A DNA stretch of 64,000 nt from Paragonimus skrjabini miyazakii (GCA_014338405.1 JTDE01001981.1:23908-87907); one strand, 5' to 3'; counted from the stretch's first letter, positions 11,859 through 22,360 are shown. The notes: generated from the sequence alone by a model not told the origin. Program-made: numbers and translations.

Positions 11859-12455
11859 AATAATAATGATGATATATATTTCTCAACGCATTTGTGAGAA
11901 GCACGCTCGGATGTGCGCGATCATGACAGATACTTACATGCGGTACAAAGCAACAAATGGATATATAACGAGACACACATGAAATCTGTTGACAAAAGAA
12001 GACGTAATCAAAGGGAACTCAGTCATAGTTTACAACGTTCGATTCACACGTAATGAAGGAAGGTAGATCGTCTGTCTTACGGATTCAGTCCAAAAAATGA
12101 GATGTTACATTGATTTACTTTTTACAAGGTTAGGTAAAGACGATGTTTCAAAAATCTCAAAGTCACGCGGGGAAATACGTGCAACTTCATCTTCGAAAGA
12201 TTTCGCCGTTATTTGACGTAATGTCATTGGGAACAATGTTGAAATCGTTCAGTTTTGACGAAGGAGGACGGGAAGTTCCAAAATTGGGCGGAGATTCGAG
12301 CGGATTCTAGCACAGGGCCCCGATGGTTGGCCGAAAACTTCAAAAAGTTGTTAATTCCTCTAATCGCTTGGCCAATATGGGGTTTCGAGCGCCCGTTCAT
12401 CGCGGAAACGTTTCTTGCATTACGTATGCTCGTGGAAATAGGAAAAAGAGCGCAG
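11859..12455 (-). repeat. Repeat B, copy 1 (SINE-like, about 600 bp)
   Basis: This is one of five copies in the window (also 13597-14100, 31955-32553, 52135-52725 and 60085-60960). Read on the - strand it starts at CTGCGCTC and ends in a short (ATT)n tail, the arrangement of a retroposed element copied from its 3' end. This copy and the one at 31955 are very similar across their full length (for example TTTCTCAACGCATTTGTG near the tail). No ORF is conserved. A sequence about 65 bp from the 5' end, GCGCTCGAAACCCC, resembles a Pol III B box, which would fit a SINE; the resemblance is by eye only. Confidence 0.8.
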
Positions 12456-13248
12456 AAAAAGATGGCAGTTCGTATGAGGTAAGCTAGTTTCGAGATATTA
12501 TTTTGCAGTCTTGTTGATGAACATTGCTAAACCGCGAATATGCCGCCGATGTATTTTCTCATCGTTTTCTGAAAATTACTCGACGTTCAAAATTCCCTTG
12601 TTGTGCTCGCCGAGCTAGAGTCTCATTACTGGGTATTTCCACGTTGAGAAAATATAAGGAATGCTGGGAGTTGATTCATTTCTCGTTGGATAGTGTGAAA
12701 CCCAACAGTTGTATATCCAGTTGAATCATACTTTATGTGCTTCGATCTATCGTGCGCATGCCATTCTGTTATAGTGTGAACAAGAAAGGACCATTTTGGC
12801 ACTGTACAGGCTTAACCGTTTAACTGAACGTTTCAAGTCCGGTTATTGCTGAATGGTATAGACTGCAGCAATTTTGAATTTCCACCTGAAATTTAAATTA
12901 AGGTTGATGGTAAGAAAGCACATCTAACACTCTGGTTAACTGACGAGCAGCTGCTGCATCATCATCTATGTGGACAGCCGTGTTTTATTTAAAAAATATA
13001 CACGTTTATCAGTCCACACAAGGTGGTATGAGGAAGTTGCAGTGGCTTCAATGAACTAGTCAAGGTTTTACATTAACGGAACAAACTGAGGTATGCCAGA
13101 AGTAATTCGAACGCAATGTTGAAAAATGTTTCAAGAGATTATAGATAATGAAGAAGTGGGGATGCAGATTATTCAGAAGGTAAAACAGATGGGGTAAAAT
13201 TCGGTAAAAGTTGATAGAGAAACCAATATGATCGAGTAAGTCTCTCAA
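12456..13248. other. Unassigned stretch, no gene seen
   Basis: No recognisable protein or repeat is present between the repeat B copy and the start of the repeat C array. Confidence 0.4.
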
Positions 13249-15083
13249 CAGAGCTCGTCAGTAGTGCCTCAATCTGCCATTGCCGGGACTAGGACTCGAG
13301 CCGTGTTTTCGTGTGACAGCCGTGTTCAGGAATAACCCATCACCCGCACATTAGACTCGACCACATTTTCATTACATATGAACGCTCGAACACTCTAGCT
13401 TGTGAATAATGAGCAGCTTGTGCGATCCTATCCATGGGAGTCTTAGTTACTGACTGTTAACCACAATCAATAAACCCACGATTACGACACCCAGACAGAA
13501 GGGAATCTCCAATCTTATTAAACCAGCTAGGCGATATTCTAACTTACTGAACAGTACTCGGGGATTTGGTTTATTCCATGTTGAACATCACACAATTATA
13601 ATGAAAATGAAGATAACATATATTTCCCAACGAATTTGTGAGAAACACGCTCGGATGTGCATGCTCCTGGCAGATAATTACATGCGGTACAAAGCAACAG
13701 ATGGATATATGATGAGACATGCATGAAATCTTCAGTCAGAAGAAGGCCTAATCAGAGGGAAAATATTCACAGTTGACGGTATTTGATTTACACACCAGGA
13801 AAGAAGGTTGCTTGCCTGTCCCACAGAGTTAGCCATTTTCGAAGGAGTTCACCGTTATGTGACCTAACTTTAGTTCATTGAACGTTGACATCATTCAGTT
13901 TGGGCGAGGGAGTGGGGGAAATTCTACAATCTGGCGAAGAATTGAGCAGACTTCAGAGTGGGACCTGTTGACTGCTCTAAAACGTTAAAAAGTTGAATAT
14001 CTAGCTAATCGCTTGGTTAATACTTGGTTCGGGTTGCCCAAACTTCGCGAAAATTTCCCTTGCATAACGGATGCACGTCAGAATAAGGAATAGAGCGCAA
14101 CGTCACATGGTCGCAGCTATCTCGCTCCAATAGACACTTTAGTGAGTACCTCCCAGACCAAACAAGCATTAGACTCCAGCTTCTCGCTTATTTGAGCGTG
14201 TTGGTTGTGAATCAATCTGTCAGTGCCCGGACTATAACACCGGCCAAGCTTCCACGAGGCAACCATGTTCACCACCAGTCTATGATCCGCACATTGCGCG
14301 CAACCGAATTATAATCGCAGATGAACGCCAACAACATAGGTTTGAGAAATATGATGAGGTTGGCCGAGCGTTTCGACAGGAAAGACAGTTAAACTCTCGC
14401 ATATCCAATCCACAAAACCGCCACTGGCACTTTCTAGACAGGTCGAAACCTCCGATCTCATCTAACCTGCTGAGTGATGTTTTAAATAACTGATAAGTAC
14501 TCGAGGACTTGGTTTATTCCACATTGATGACCACACCCAATTGATCGCAACTTTCGCATTCTCAGTGACTTTCCAGTCGGCCTTTCTCGAACCGAACAAG
14601 CACTAGACTTGAGTTTTGTTCTCATCATTGCTCGCCCCACTCTGCCTCCCTCTGCCAGCTTCGGGACTAGGACTCCGGTCACGATTGCATGAGGCAACCT
14701 TGTTCACCACCAACTAAATTCTCGCACATTAAGCACGACGTAGTTATCATCACAAGCGATAGCTCATCAACCTTGAATCGTGAGTGATAATCAGGTGACC
14801 AGAAGCCACTGATTAGTATCGCAGTTGCTGTCTGCAAACTCTAACCGAAAACCACGCAACTGACATTTCCTAGACAGATAGAAATCCTGAATTTCAGTGA
14901 ATTCGCCAAGTGATATTTCAGATTACTAAACAGTACTCGGGGATTTGGCTTTTCCACGTTGATCATCACACATATTTGATTACAGCTCTCGAATTCTGTA
15001 GACTTTCCAGTCAGCCACTTCTCAACCAAACAGGCACTAGACTAGTGTTTCGTTTTAATCAGAGCTCGTCAGTGGTGCCCAAT
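13249..15083 (+). repeat. Repeat C tandem array, left part
   Basis: Diverged units of about 430 bp follow one another head to tail. A convenient marker is CAGTACTCGGGGATTTGG and variants, at about 13552, 14495 and 14932. Another is GCTCGTCAGTAGTGCC at the start of each unit. The first interval is 943 bp because a repeat B copy interrupts that unit. The array stops abruptly at 15083, where an LTR begins, and resumes at about 24406. No ORF is conserved among units, so this is satellite-like or a tandemly amplified old element. Confidence 0.85.
13597..14100 (-). repeat. Repeat B, copy 2, inserted in the repeat C array
   Basis: This is a diverged copy of the 600-bp repeat, recognisable from TTTGTGAGAAACACGCTCGG near its tail to AATAGAGCGCAA at its start. 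The repeat C unit is interrupted exactly here: array sequence ends with CATCACACAATT on the left and resumes with CGTCACATGGTCGCAG on the right. Both flanks share TCACA, consistent with a target-site duplication. The (ATT)n tail has decayed to ATAATGAAAATGAAG. Confidence 0.75.
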
Positions 15084-15295
15084 TGTATGCCCCATTTTCA
15101 CTAGCGTAAAAGTTAATTACTTTTCCGTTCCGCGCGCCATACGCAGGATACTTATTGGTTGCACATTTTCCTCGGTCGTGACAATATATAGAGTACTGCG
15201 CTGTTTGTTGTGTTCTGTCTTATTGCCATCGGGTAACTCATCGAATCTGGTGTGAACCTCTGTGGGAGAGCTCTCACAAACCGGTGAGCGCAACA
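15084..15295 (+). repeat. 5' LTR of Gypsy copy 3
   Basis: The LTR begins TGTATGCCCC at the point where the repeat C array stops, and it matches 24290-24405 in the same orientation. The block from 15179 to 15220 (ACAATATATAGAGTACTGCG and on) is identical to the downstream copy for about 40 bases. Matching can be followed to about 15272. The 3' boundary at GCGCAACA (15295) is a guess from the usual TG...CA ends. About 70 bp between 15090 and 15178 is absent from the right LTR. Confidence 0.75.
15181..15192 (+). promoter_or_regulatory. TATA-like box in the LTR
   Basis: ACAATATATAGA lies in the longest block perfectly conserved between the two LTRs (second copy at 24318-24329). Position and sequence fit the Pol II promoter that drives the element transcript. 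No transcription start can be proven from sequence alone. Confidence 0.45.
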
Positions 15296-15513
15296 ATAGC
15301 ATTTTCGCCTAAATTTGGTCCGCCATTTTTATTCCGTGATTCGGCGTATTTTGTCCACGTATCTTTATCTCACCCCACTTGATGAGTCAGTTCCTTGGTG
15401 TTAATTTTTTATACGGCATTTTCTTATTTTTACTGACCGTATTTCAACTTTTGGTTATATAGTAAGTCTGACCAAATTTTCTCATTTATTCCCCAACTGT
15501 AAGTTTCTCGTTT

Positions 15514-15875
15514 TTGCACATTACAAGCTATCGAGAGTTTGCTGTGTCCCGGGAAGATATTAAACCCTTAGATCCGCATACTGTGGGCACAGTTACGTTA
15601 ACAGCTCCTCCATTGTTGGAGATGAATCCCCTACTCTGGTTTGTCTACCTTGAAGCCGAGTTCGTCAATAACCGAATTTCGTCTGACCAGGCGAAGTTCA
15701 GTCAGCTGGCGTCCAGGCTTCCGAAGGAAGTCACCATGCGACTGCGTGACGTCCTCCTCACTCAACCCGCGGAACATCACTATGATACCCTTAAGGAGGC
15801 CATGGTCAAGCAAGTAACCCCATCAGAAAAAGCCCGTTTACAGCAGCTTTTCAGCGGAATACAACTGAGTGACAA
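15514..15875 (+). pseudogene. Gypsy gag 5' part (copy 3)
   Basis: This open frame starts at the ATG at 15514 and runs into the inserted transposon. PLLWFVYLEAEFVNNRISSD, FSQLASRLPKEV and MRLRDVLLTQPAEHHYDTLK, followed by EKARLQQLFSGIQLSD, are the N-terminal gag signatures of this Gypsy group. The same stretch is recognisable in copy 2. The native gag frame ends at 15875, where the CACTA terminal inverted repeat begins; a stop follows at 15904-15906 inside the insert. The rest of gag resumes in frame at 19977 if one copy of the 2-bp target duplication is discounted. Confidence 0.85.
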
Positions 15876-15892
15876 CCCTGCTGGCACCAATT
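15876..15892 (+). repeat. Left terminal inverted repeat of the CACTA-like element
   Basis: CCCTGCTGGCACCAATT matches the reverse complement of the right end with one substitution and one extra C. It is followed by TTAGGGGTCATTTAGGGTGG, the sub-terminal repeat type also present near the right end. Confidence 0.82.
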
Positions 15893-16299
15893 ACGGATTC
15901 AGTTAGGGGTCATTTAGGGTGGTTTTGGGGTAATTTATGGATGGAATTTTTCGACCAATAGTTTGTTGCCTGATGAAAATGTATGTCATCTCCCGTTCGC
16001 CATTGCACTGCCTATTTATGTATAACATGAAAGACATAACACAACTAGATTGCACTAAAGTTGAAGAAGTATTTGTCGTACGTATAAACTAGCTATTTGT
16101 TTAGCCGAACTCTAACCGCTCCGTTCATTCACGCGCGCTGTGTTCAAATTGTTTGTCTTGCATACTATTTAAGGTTTGCCAGAGTTGTGGATATGTCTGA
16201 TCACCAAAAGAGTAACGCTGAGGTAAACGACATTGATATATTAATCAAACCTTTAGTGGTTTTCTAAAATGTTCGCTAGTCGGACCACCATTTATCGGA

Positions 16300-17973
16300 A
16301 TGTTCAATGTTAACTTGCCGAATTCCATCGCAATGTACAAGAGTCCTTGGAGAATTCGGACGTTGGCCAACATTCTCCAAGTACTGCAGTGTCTGAAAAT
16401 GAACATACATCACAGCCGCTTGCTGAAGACAATATTACTTCAAATAATCATCAAACGATCGGTTCTAGATGTACCGCAAAACCCATCAGGAACTGGTCTG
16501 CAAGATCGAGATGCTGATTTTCCTGACGCTGGCGTTGTCGACCGCCACTGGGACTGGGCGATTTCGAGCAACATTCCTAAATTGCTTGTGACACGACTTC
16601 TACGCACCTTAAAGGAAAGAATACCAGAGTTGCCCAGTGATGCGAGAACTCTGTTGTCAAAGCCAAAAATTTCACCCATACGCGCCGTTTATTTGGGAGA
16701 ATACGCTCATTTTGGATTGGTTAATAGCATTATGAATGCTGTTCCCAGCTGCCAGCTACATCATTTGATGTTTGTTGGAATCCAGTTCAATGTCGAAGGT
16801 TTGGCACCAACGACTGCGGGGAAGACGACAATATGTCCTGTGCTTTCTCGCCTGAATGAACCCGTCGTAACGGAATCGTTTCTAGTCGGCGTGTATGGAG
16901 GGAGCAGCCAACCGGAAGACGTCAGCGTGTATCTTTCAGACGTATTACAAGAATTATCAGACGTGTTTACGAATGGTAGATATATGAACAATGTTCCCGT
17001 GACCATTTGTTCAAAAGCGGTGATTTGTGATACACCTGCTCGCTCCTACGTTAAACAGGTACGTGGACACGGTGCATACTACAGCTGTGATAAGTGCGAC
17101 CAACGAGTATACCGTGAACGGAAAGTCACGTTCACGCCGCAAGCTGGTTCTCTTCGAACAGAAGCTTCGTTTTGCGTTGCACACCCTAGATCTCTATCAC
17201 AGTTCATGTCGCCACCCGTCAATATGATGTCAACTTTGCCTATTGACTATATGCATCCGGTATGTCTGGGTGTCGTCCGTCGTTTGATTAACAACTGGAC
17301 ATCAGGACCAGTTTCCAGAAACGTTCGCATAGGCTGACAAGCCTTTCAACGCAAAAACGAGCGGATATTGGAATGCCGGGAAAGCTTTCCTGTTGATTCG
17401 CTCACAAATGCCGAGGACTGACAGATTTTAAGATCTGGAAGGCTGCAGAGTGCGGGCAATTTCTACTATATATTGGAGCGGTGGCCTCGCGTAATATTTT
17501 AGACAATGATAAGTACAGCAACTTTCTAGATTTGGTCGGTGGCTATATATGTTTCATGTCACCCCACTTTTAGCATTACTCATCATGAATTTGCCAGGCA
17601 GCTACTCAACGTATTTTTGCATAATTATCGCAACTTGTATGGTCAAGCAGAAATGGTTTACAATGTGCATTCGCTGGAACAACTTGCCGATGATCTGGCC
17701 ACTCATGGCTCACTGGACAACTTTTCTGCTTTTACTTTTGAGTCTTTTATGCACAAGTTGAAAACGATGCTTAATGGGCCAAAGCGACCGGTGAGGCAGT
17801 TGTATAGACATTTATCAGAAAGATATTACACTAGCTTTCCCGTCAAAGTATCTCGTTTTGACATTGGTACACCAATCGATTATCCCTCTTTACTGGATGC
17901 TCAGTTTCCATTGAGGGTACCATTTTGCTTTCAGATACTCATCGAAAAAACATTGAGGATGTTCCACACTTAG
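16300..17973 (+). pseudogene. CACTA-type transposase, nearly complete
   Basis: The transposase would bind the element ends and catalyse cut-and-paste movement. The first 345 codons (16300-17337) are open and hold family landmarks: LPSDARTLLSKPK, a YAHFGLVNSI stretch, FNVEGLAP, VGVYGGSSQPEDV, ICDTPARSYVK, a GHGAYYSCDKC zinc-binding pair, and LPIDYMHPVCLGVVRRL. Relatives have Asp in NVDGL, so the Glu in FNVEGL may have removed a catalytic acid (inference). After 17337 the frame changes: WKAAECGQFLLYIGA is read near 17440-17480 in another frame, then YNVHSLEQLADDLATHGSLD and FSAFTFESFMHKLK in the original frame to 17973. A short 5' exon at 16193-16221 (ATG ... GAG|GTAAAC) is possible. Confidence 0.8.
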
Positions 17974-18630
17974 TTGTCAATGCCTGTGATCCTAATTATG
18001 AAGCTTGCACTTTGCGTTATCGCCCCTTTGCCAGGCTACAACCTCTTTTTACCCATAATTTTTCCTCTCACCATCTGCACATATATATTGCCGATGATTT
18101 ATGTGGGGTGGTTTTCCCAGCAGGTGTGTCTGGTATTGACGCGAAAGTCTTGCTCATTCCCTCCTCTCACATTCTGCTTTTATGCCCATTTCGCATTCTT
18201 GTAAATAACACGTGATGTGAAGATACATGAAGTTTTATTTGAGACTTACAGTCTTTTAATCGTTTCCGTTGATCAGTTTTCATGTCATTGGTAACAATTA
18301 ATCAAGCTGTTCACCCGTGTGTGTTACAGACTCCACAGCTGTGCGTTATCCAACGTTTGTTGCGGGCAAACGTGGTTCTTCGGGCAAGCAGCATATCTAC
18401 CCAGTTCTGCCCTCAGGCCGACATCCTGTTGCTTCCTCCTAAGTTATTTCTGCATTCCGTTGTCCTACCTCCCATCCTGGAATGCCTGATCAAGTTTTAC
18501 CTCCGTTCGGGCTATTTCGGACAACCCCAGGTTACCTTCCAGTCCACTGTTTGGCAGTTCTTTCCCAAACGTTCGTCCTTTCATTCCCACGTCACCACTA
18601 ACTTTGTTGCAGCCGTCCACCAGTTAGTCT

Positions 18631-19302
18631 GTGGCACCTCTGACAGCATCGTCACCGCAAGGTGAATCGGCTGTTTCCTCTAAGCTGACCAGCATAATAT
18701 ATATGCTCCGTGAGTTTGCCACAATGCAGGATGAATTGATTAACGATGTGGCCATTATGAAGGAACCTTTCCATCAGCGCCGCCTGTTCCCCGATTTGGA
18801 CGCTCAGGGTGAGGCTGTGCGGAACATCCGATCGCATGCTCTGTCTGTAAATAGTGCATCCAGTTTTCGTGAATTGGAAGCAAGGACAGAAGTTTAGGAG
18901 AGTTGTGGTAAGTGTACGGCTAATAAAGAGAACATTGTTAGGTGGACCACGTGGAGGCAATGAGCGCTCCCTCTGCCAGACTACTGCTTCGCCGTTGTGT
19001 GCGGGAGGCCATTGGATCACAACTGGCAGTAGAGATGACATGCTGGAGGGAAAAATGAACTCGTTTCAAAAGACTTCATTCTACGGCGAGTAATAGAAGG
19101 TTAGTGAAATCCAGAGGTAATATAATTTATGTTGCACATAGAAACTGTTCTGTCACAAAGAATGAATCCGGAAACAGGGCGGGATGACGTGAACAAATGG
19201 ATGCTACGCTGGTTCTATGGCGCCCGTGACCGCGGGGGGAGAACGTCGATTGAGAAAACCGAAGAGAGCGTTGGAAGTAAGAATCTAAAAAGGCAATATT
19301 AG
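18631..19302 (+). pseudogene. DUF4806-like accessory protein of the CACTA element
   Basis: This lies downstream of the transposase in the same direction. An 88-codon frame (18631-18897) reads into an acidic/coiled segment (MLREFATMQDELINDVAIMK). A separate 57-codon frame at 19129-19302 contains TGRDDVNKWMLRWFYGARDR followed by GGR. That pattern, a short helix ending in W-x(n)-ArDR-GGR, is the usual C-terminus of DUF4806 proteins found in many animal genomes. The middle of the domain (about 18900-19128) is in shifted frames or split by an intron. Its role is unknown; by position it could be the second protein many CACTA elements need for end binding (inference). Confidence 0.45.
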
Positions 19303-19704
19303 TGATGTGGTTAGAATATTCATGAATCTCACCTTATTAAAATGTGTGTCATCTATGAGTATGACATGCGTTTTCACATGAAGTTGGTTCTCCACGCCGT
19401 TCACTTGTGCAAACCATAAGTCGTAATCTATTGTATTATCATATAGCCCGAGGTCGAACATTCAACAATATATATTCTTTCTTGTCTGCATTATCTGTTA
19501 CTTCATTCCAGTCACTTTCGCTTTCCTTTCAGAGAAGAGAATCACATAAGGGTGTTTGAAATGTACGTGAGAAAAACACACATTATATTTTCAATTCACT
19601 GCTATTAACTTCCTCTTTTGACATCCGATCGGTTTTCTTACCAATCAGTGTATCGCAGCGTGAGAACAGTACTGTTTACAAGATTATGTGCGTATGTAGA
19701 GATA

Positions 19705-19825
19705 AATTATGTTGTTTCGGGGTGATTTCGTGGTAAATTAGGTGGATTCGGGTAACTTAGAGGTAAATTAGGTGGATTCGGGGTGATTTAGGATTAATTT
19801 AAGGCGAAATTAGGGTACAGGTAAT
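19705..19825 (+). repeat. Sub-terminal repeats of the CACTA-like element
   Basis: Repeats of GGTAAATTAGGTGGATTCGG, GGGTGATTTCG and GGGTGATTTAGG follow one another. A shorter set with the same G-rich words lies just inside the left end at 15904-15940. In CACTA elements such arrays are binding sites for an element-encoded protein; here that is inferred by analogy. Confidence 0.65.
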
Positions 19826-19960
19826 GGACCAATCAGAAAATAAGTGCGTTGCGCTCGTTAGGGCTAAATTGGTGAAAGTGGTTTAAATCTCTAAAAATCC
19901 TTGGGTGATCTCCGGATTGGTCCATTGGGTCGAATTAGGGATTTGCCCCAAATTAACCCC

Positions 19961-19976
19961 AATTGTGCTAGCAGGG
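19961..19976 (-). repeat. Right terminal inverted repeat of the CACTA-like element
   Basis: AATTGTGCTAGCAGGG is the inverted counterpart of the left end at 15876. It is followed at once by AA and then by gag coding sequence that continues the frame left at 15875. Confidence 0.82.
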
Positions 19977-20500
19977 AAACGCCCCTTTACGTTGCTTCGT
20001 GAAATGCAGCAACTTCTCGGTGGTTCTCACATGGATGAATCACTATTGCGAGAGCTATAAATGCAGAGGCTGCCGGAGACAGTCCAAGCTATTGTGTCCG
20101 TAGCCCGCGCACAACCGCTATCAGAGGCTGCCAAAATTGCCGACCTAGTGGTCGAGCGTTCTCAACCGTTTCCGCACGATTACAATGAACCCAGGGTAAA
20201 TGCTATCCCTAAGACCTCAGCTATGGAACGGTTTGTAAGTTCTCACTCAACCGAAATTGCAAAGGTCAAGGCCTTGTGGGCAGAAGTGGCTGCCTTACGC
20301 AGTCTTCGGCAATATGACTATCATCCGTCCCTGAAGGCGATCCCCACGGCGTCGGCGTGCAAGCAGGTCGCCCCATCGATCCACCTAACAGCCTCGTAAA
20401 GCCTTCTGCTGGTACCATAAACAATATGGTACTAAAGCCATTAGGTGTACAACCCCCTGCTCGTTTCCCTCATGGCTCCAGGGGAACCGGATCGCCGACG
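19977..20500 (+). pseudogene. Gypsy gag 3' part with intact CHCC finger (copy 3)
   Basis: Immediately after the transposon the gag resumes: RPFTLLREMQQLLGG, a TAA at about 20058, then MQRLPETVQAIVSVARAQPL, KIADLVVERSQPF and a linker. A frame change near 20395 leads into the zinc finger at 20407-20460. It reads C-W-Y-H, nine residues, C, three residues, C, so all four ligands are present. This CHCC spacing, rather than the usual retroviral CCHC, is the hallmark of the CsRn1 group of Gypsy elements (family knowledge). Confidence 0.85.
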
Positions 20501-20519
20501 CGTAATGGCGACGGATGTT

Positions 20520-20830
20520 GACGGCGCATCCACCTCTAGTCATCTTATGTTTGTTCGGGATCTCTCCACAGGGACCGCATTCCTGGTGAACACAGAAACG
20601 CAGGTTAGCTTCCGAGTCGGCACATTCAGGCGCTCCACATCTCCGTGCCGCCAACGGCGCCGTGATCCAGACTTCCGGTGAACGTTTGCTAACATTGGAC
20701 TTAGGTTTCCGACGAAACTTTCATTGGATTTCTGTTGTCGCTGCTGTTCCGTTTGCCATTGTCGGTATCGATTTCCTCCGGCATTTTGACCTTTTAGTCG
20801 CTACGCGACGCCGGAAACTGATGGATACCG
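20520..20830 (+). pseudogene. Gypsy aspartic protease (copy 3)
   Basis: LMFVRDLSTGTAFLVNTETQ at about 20545-20605 aligns with the protease start of copy 2. The catalytic Asp-Thr-Gly has become Asn-Thr-Glu, so the active site is lost. After a frameshift near 20660 the rest continues as GERLLTLDLGFRRNFHWISV and VGIDFLRHFDLLV, the conserved end of this protease domain. Confidence 0.78.
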
Positions 20831-21895
20831 TTACATACCTGAGCATCAACGGTAATCGCCCGATCATCACAGCTGTCAGTCCTGTTTACGCGACACCGAC
20901 TGCTCTGCTGTCTATCGCGGGGCTTCTTCAACAGTTCCCTCAACTTGTCCGGGCGTCGAACGCCGTGCCCGCTGTGACACACAATGTCACACACCACATA
21001 AGAACCAAAGGCCCGCCCGTATCGGATAGGCCTCGCAGGTTGGCCCCTGAAAAAATTAAAGTCGCTAGGGCAGAGTTCGAACATATGCTCGAACTTGGGA
21101 TCAATCGCTATTCCGGCAGTTTTTGGGCCTCCTTAATGCAACTTGTTCCCAAGAAATCAGCAGACTGGCATCCTTGCGGTGACTACCGCGGTCTCAACAG
21201 AGTGACAGTCCCTGACAAGTATCCTATTCCATACATGTAAGATCTTACGACCGGCTTTGCGGACAAAACATCTTCAGCAAAATTAATTAAGTCCGCAGTT
21301 TTTCTCAAATTCCATTGGCAGCGGAAGACATACTGATGACCGCTGTGATGGCTCCATTTGGTCTACCCGAGTTCTTGCGAATATCACTTGGATTGACCAA
21401 TGCCGCCCCGAACTTTGAACGCTTTATACACGAAGTCACTCGCGGTCTAGACTTCGTCTATCCTTACCTCGACGATATTTTGATTGCTAGCTCTTCTGAA
21501 GAGAAGCACCTTTTGCATCTGAGTAGTTTGTTTGAACGGCACATTAGCTACAGAACTACAGTCAACCCGACGAAATGCGAACTAGGCAGATCGACCATAG
21601 AGTTTCTAGGTCACCGAATTCCTGCCGACGAAATTGCTGCCTTTTCTCCCAAAGTTCAGGCTGTCCAGGATTATCCTGAGTCTTCGTCTTCAAAGCAGCT
21701 TCGTAGATTCCGTGGCCTGGTAAATTATTATCGTCGACTCATCCCTCGTTGCGCTCATATAATGCAACCGATGACCGATCTCCTCCATGGAAGTGATCGT
21801 AAACTGTCATTTACTGATTCAGCGCGGGCAAGCTATAGAGAGCTTAAAGGGGCCATCCTCAAAATAGCCATGCTAGCTCATCCAGACCCTAGCGC
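20831..21895 (+). pseudogene. Gypsy reverse transcriptase (copy 3)
   Basis: The tether and fingers are visible as RPRRLAPEKIKVARAEFEHM, ASLMQLVPKKS and CGDYRGLNRVTVPDKYPIPY. A stop at 21238-21240 and a frame change near 21260 break the palm at the first catalytic segment (GQNIFSKIN, then a stop, where relatives have an Asp). From 21315 a long frame resumes with APFGLPEFLRISLGLTNAAP, the active-site box YLDD at 21465-21476 with both aspartates, and FLGHRI. It then runs through the connection domain LRRFRGLVNYYRRLIP. The C-terminal part is well preserved. Confidence 0.88.
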
Positions 21896-22360
21896 TCAGT
21901 TGTCGAACATAACCGACGCTTCTGACACGGATGTTGGCGCCGTGCTACAACAGTACATTGGTAGCGGTTGGCAACCCCTCGCATTCTTCTCGAAACTGTT
22001 GCAACCCGCTGAGACTCGATATAGTACTTTTGGGCGAGAATTGCTAGCCATCTATCTTGCTATACGCCATTTTAGCATTCTGTTGAAGGCCGACGGTTCA
22101 CGGTCTACACTGACCACAAGCCATTGGTGTATTCTTTAACCTCTTCGTCCGATAGGTATTCCCCGAGGGAACTCAGGCACCTGGACGATATATCCCAGTT
22201 TACGGCACATATATGGCATGTCTCGGGTGTCCTTAATCCTGTCGCTGATACCCTCTCACGGATATACCAGGTGAGCAACTCAGCGCCTATTCCTCTTGAT
22301 TTGGTCGCCATAACCGCTGCGCAAACAGTCGACATTGAAATAGAGCAACTCCGCTAACGT
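21896..22360 (+). pseudogene. Gypsy RNase H (copy 3)
   Basis: The domain continues in the RT frame: NITDASDTDVGAVLQQ holds the TDAS catalytic region, then LAFFSKLLQPAE and FGRELLAIYLAIRHF. Near 22090-22130 two frame changes occur around the expected TDHKPL motif, which is readable as TDHKPLVYSL across the break. RYSPRELRHLDDISQF and NPVADTLSRI follow and finish the domain and linker at about 22265; the rest is spacer before the integrase. Confidence 0.83.

Larger units (their letters stand above)
15876..19976 (+). mobile_element. CACTA-like DNA transposon (copy 1), nested in Gypsy gag
   Basis: The insert is 4101 bp. Its ends are inverted repeats: CCCTGCTGGCACCAATT on the left, and CCCTGCTAGCACAATT when the right end is read on the - strand. 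The target dinucleotide AA flanks both ends (15874-15875 and 19977-19978). Sub-terminal G-rich repeats of the type TTAGGTGGATTCGGGGTGATTT lie at both ends, as is usual for CACTA elements. It carries a transposase frame (16300-17973) and, downstream in the same direction, a small DUF4806-like frame (18631-19302). Frameshifts in the transposase suggest it is inactive. The ends begin CCC rather than CAC, so it is not a canonical CACTA terminus. Confidence 0.85.

Noticed and set aside
15904..15935. TTAGGG-like words suggesting telomeric repeat
   Set aside because: The words are irregular and belong to the sub-terminal repeats of the CACTA-like element. There is no true TTAGGG array.
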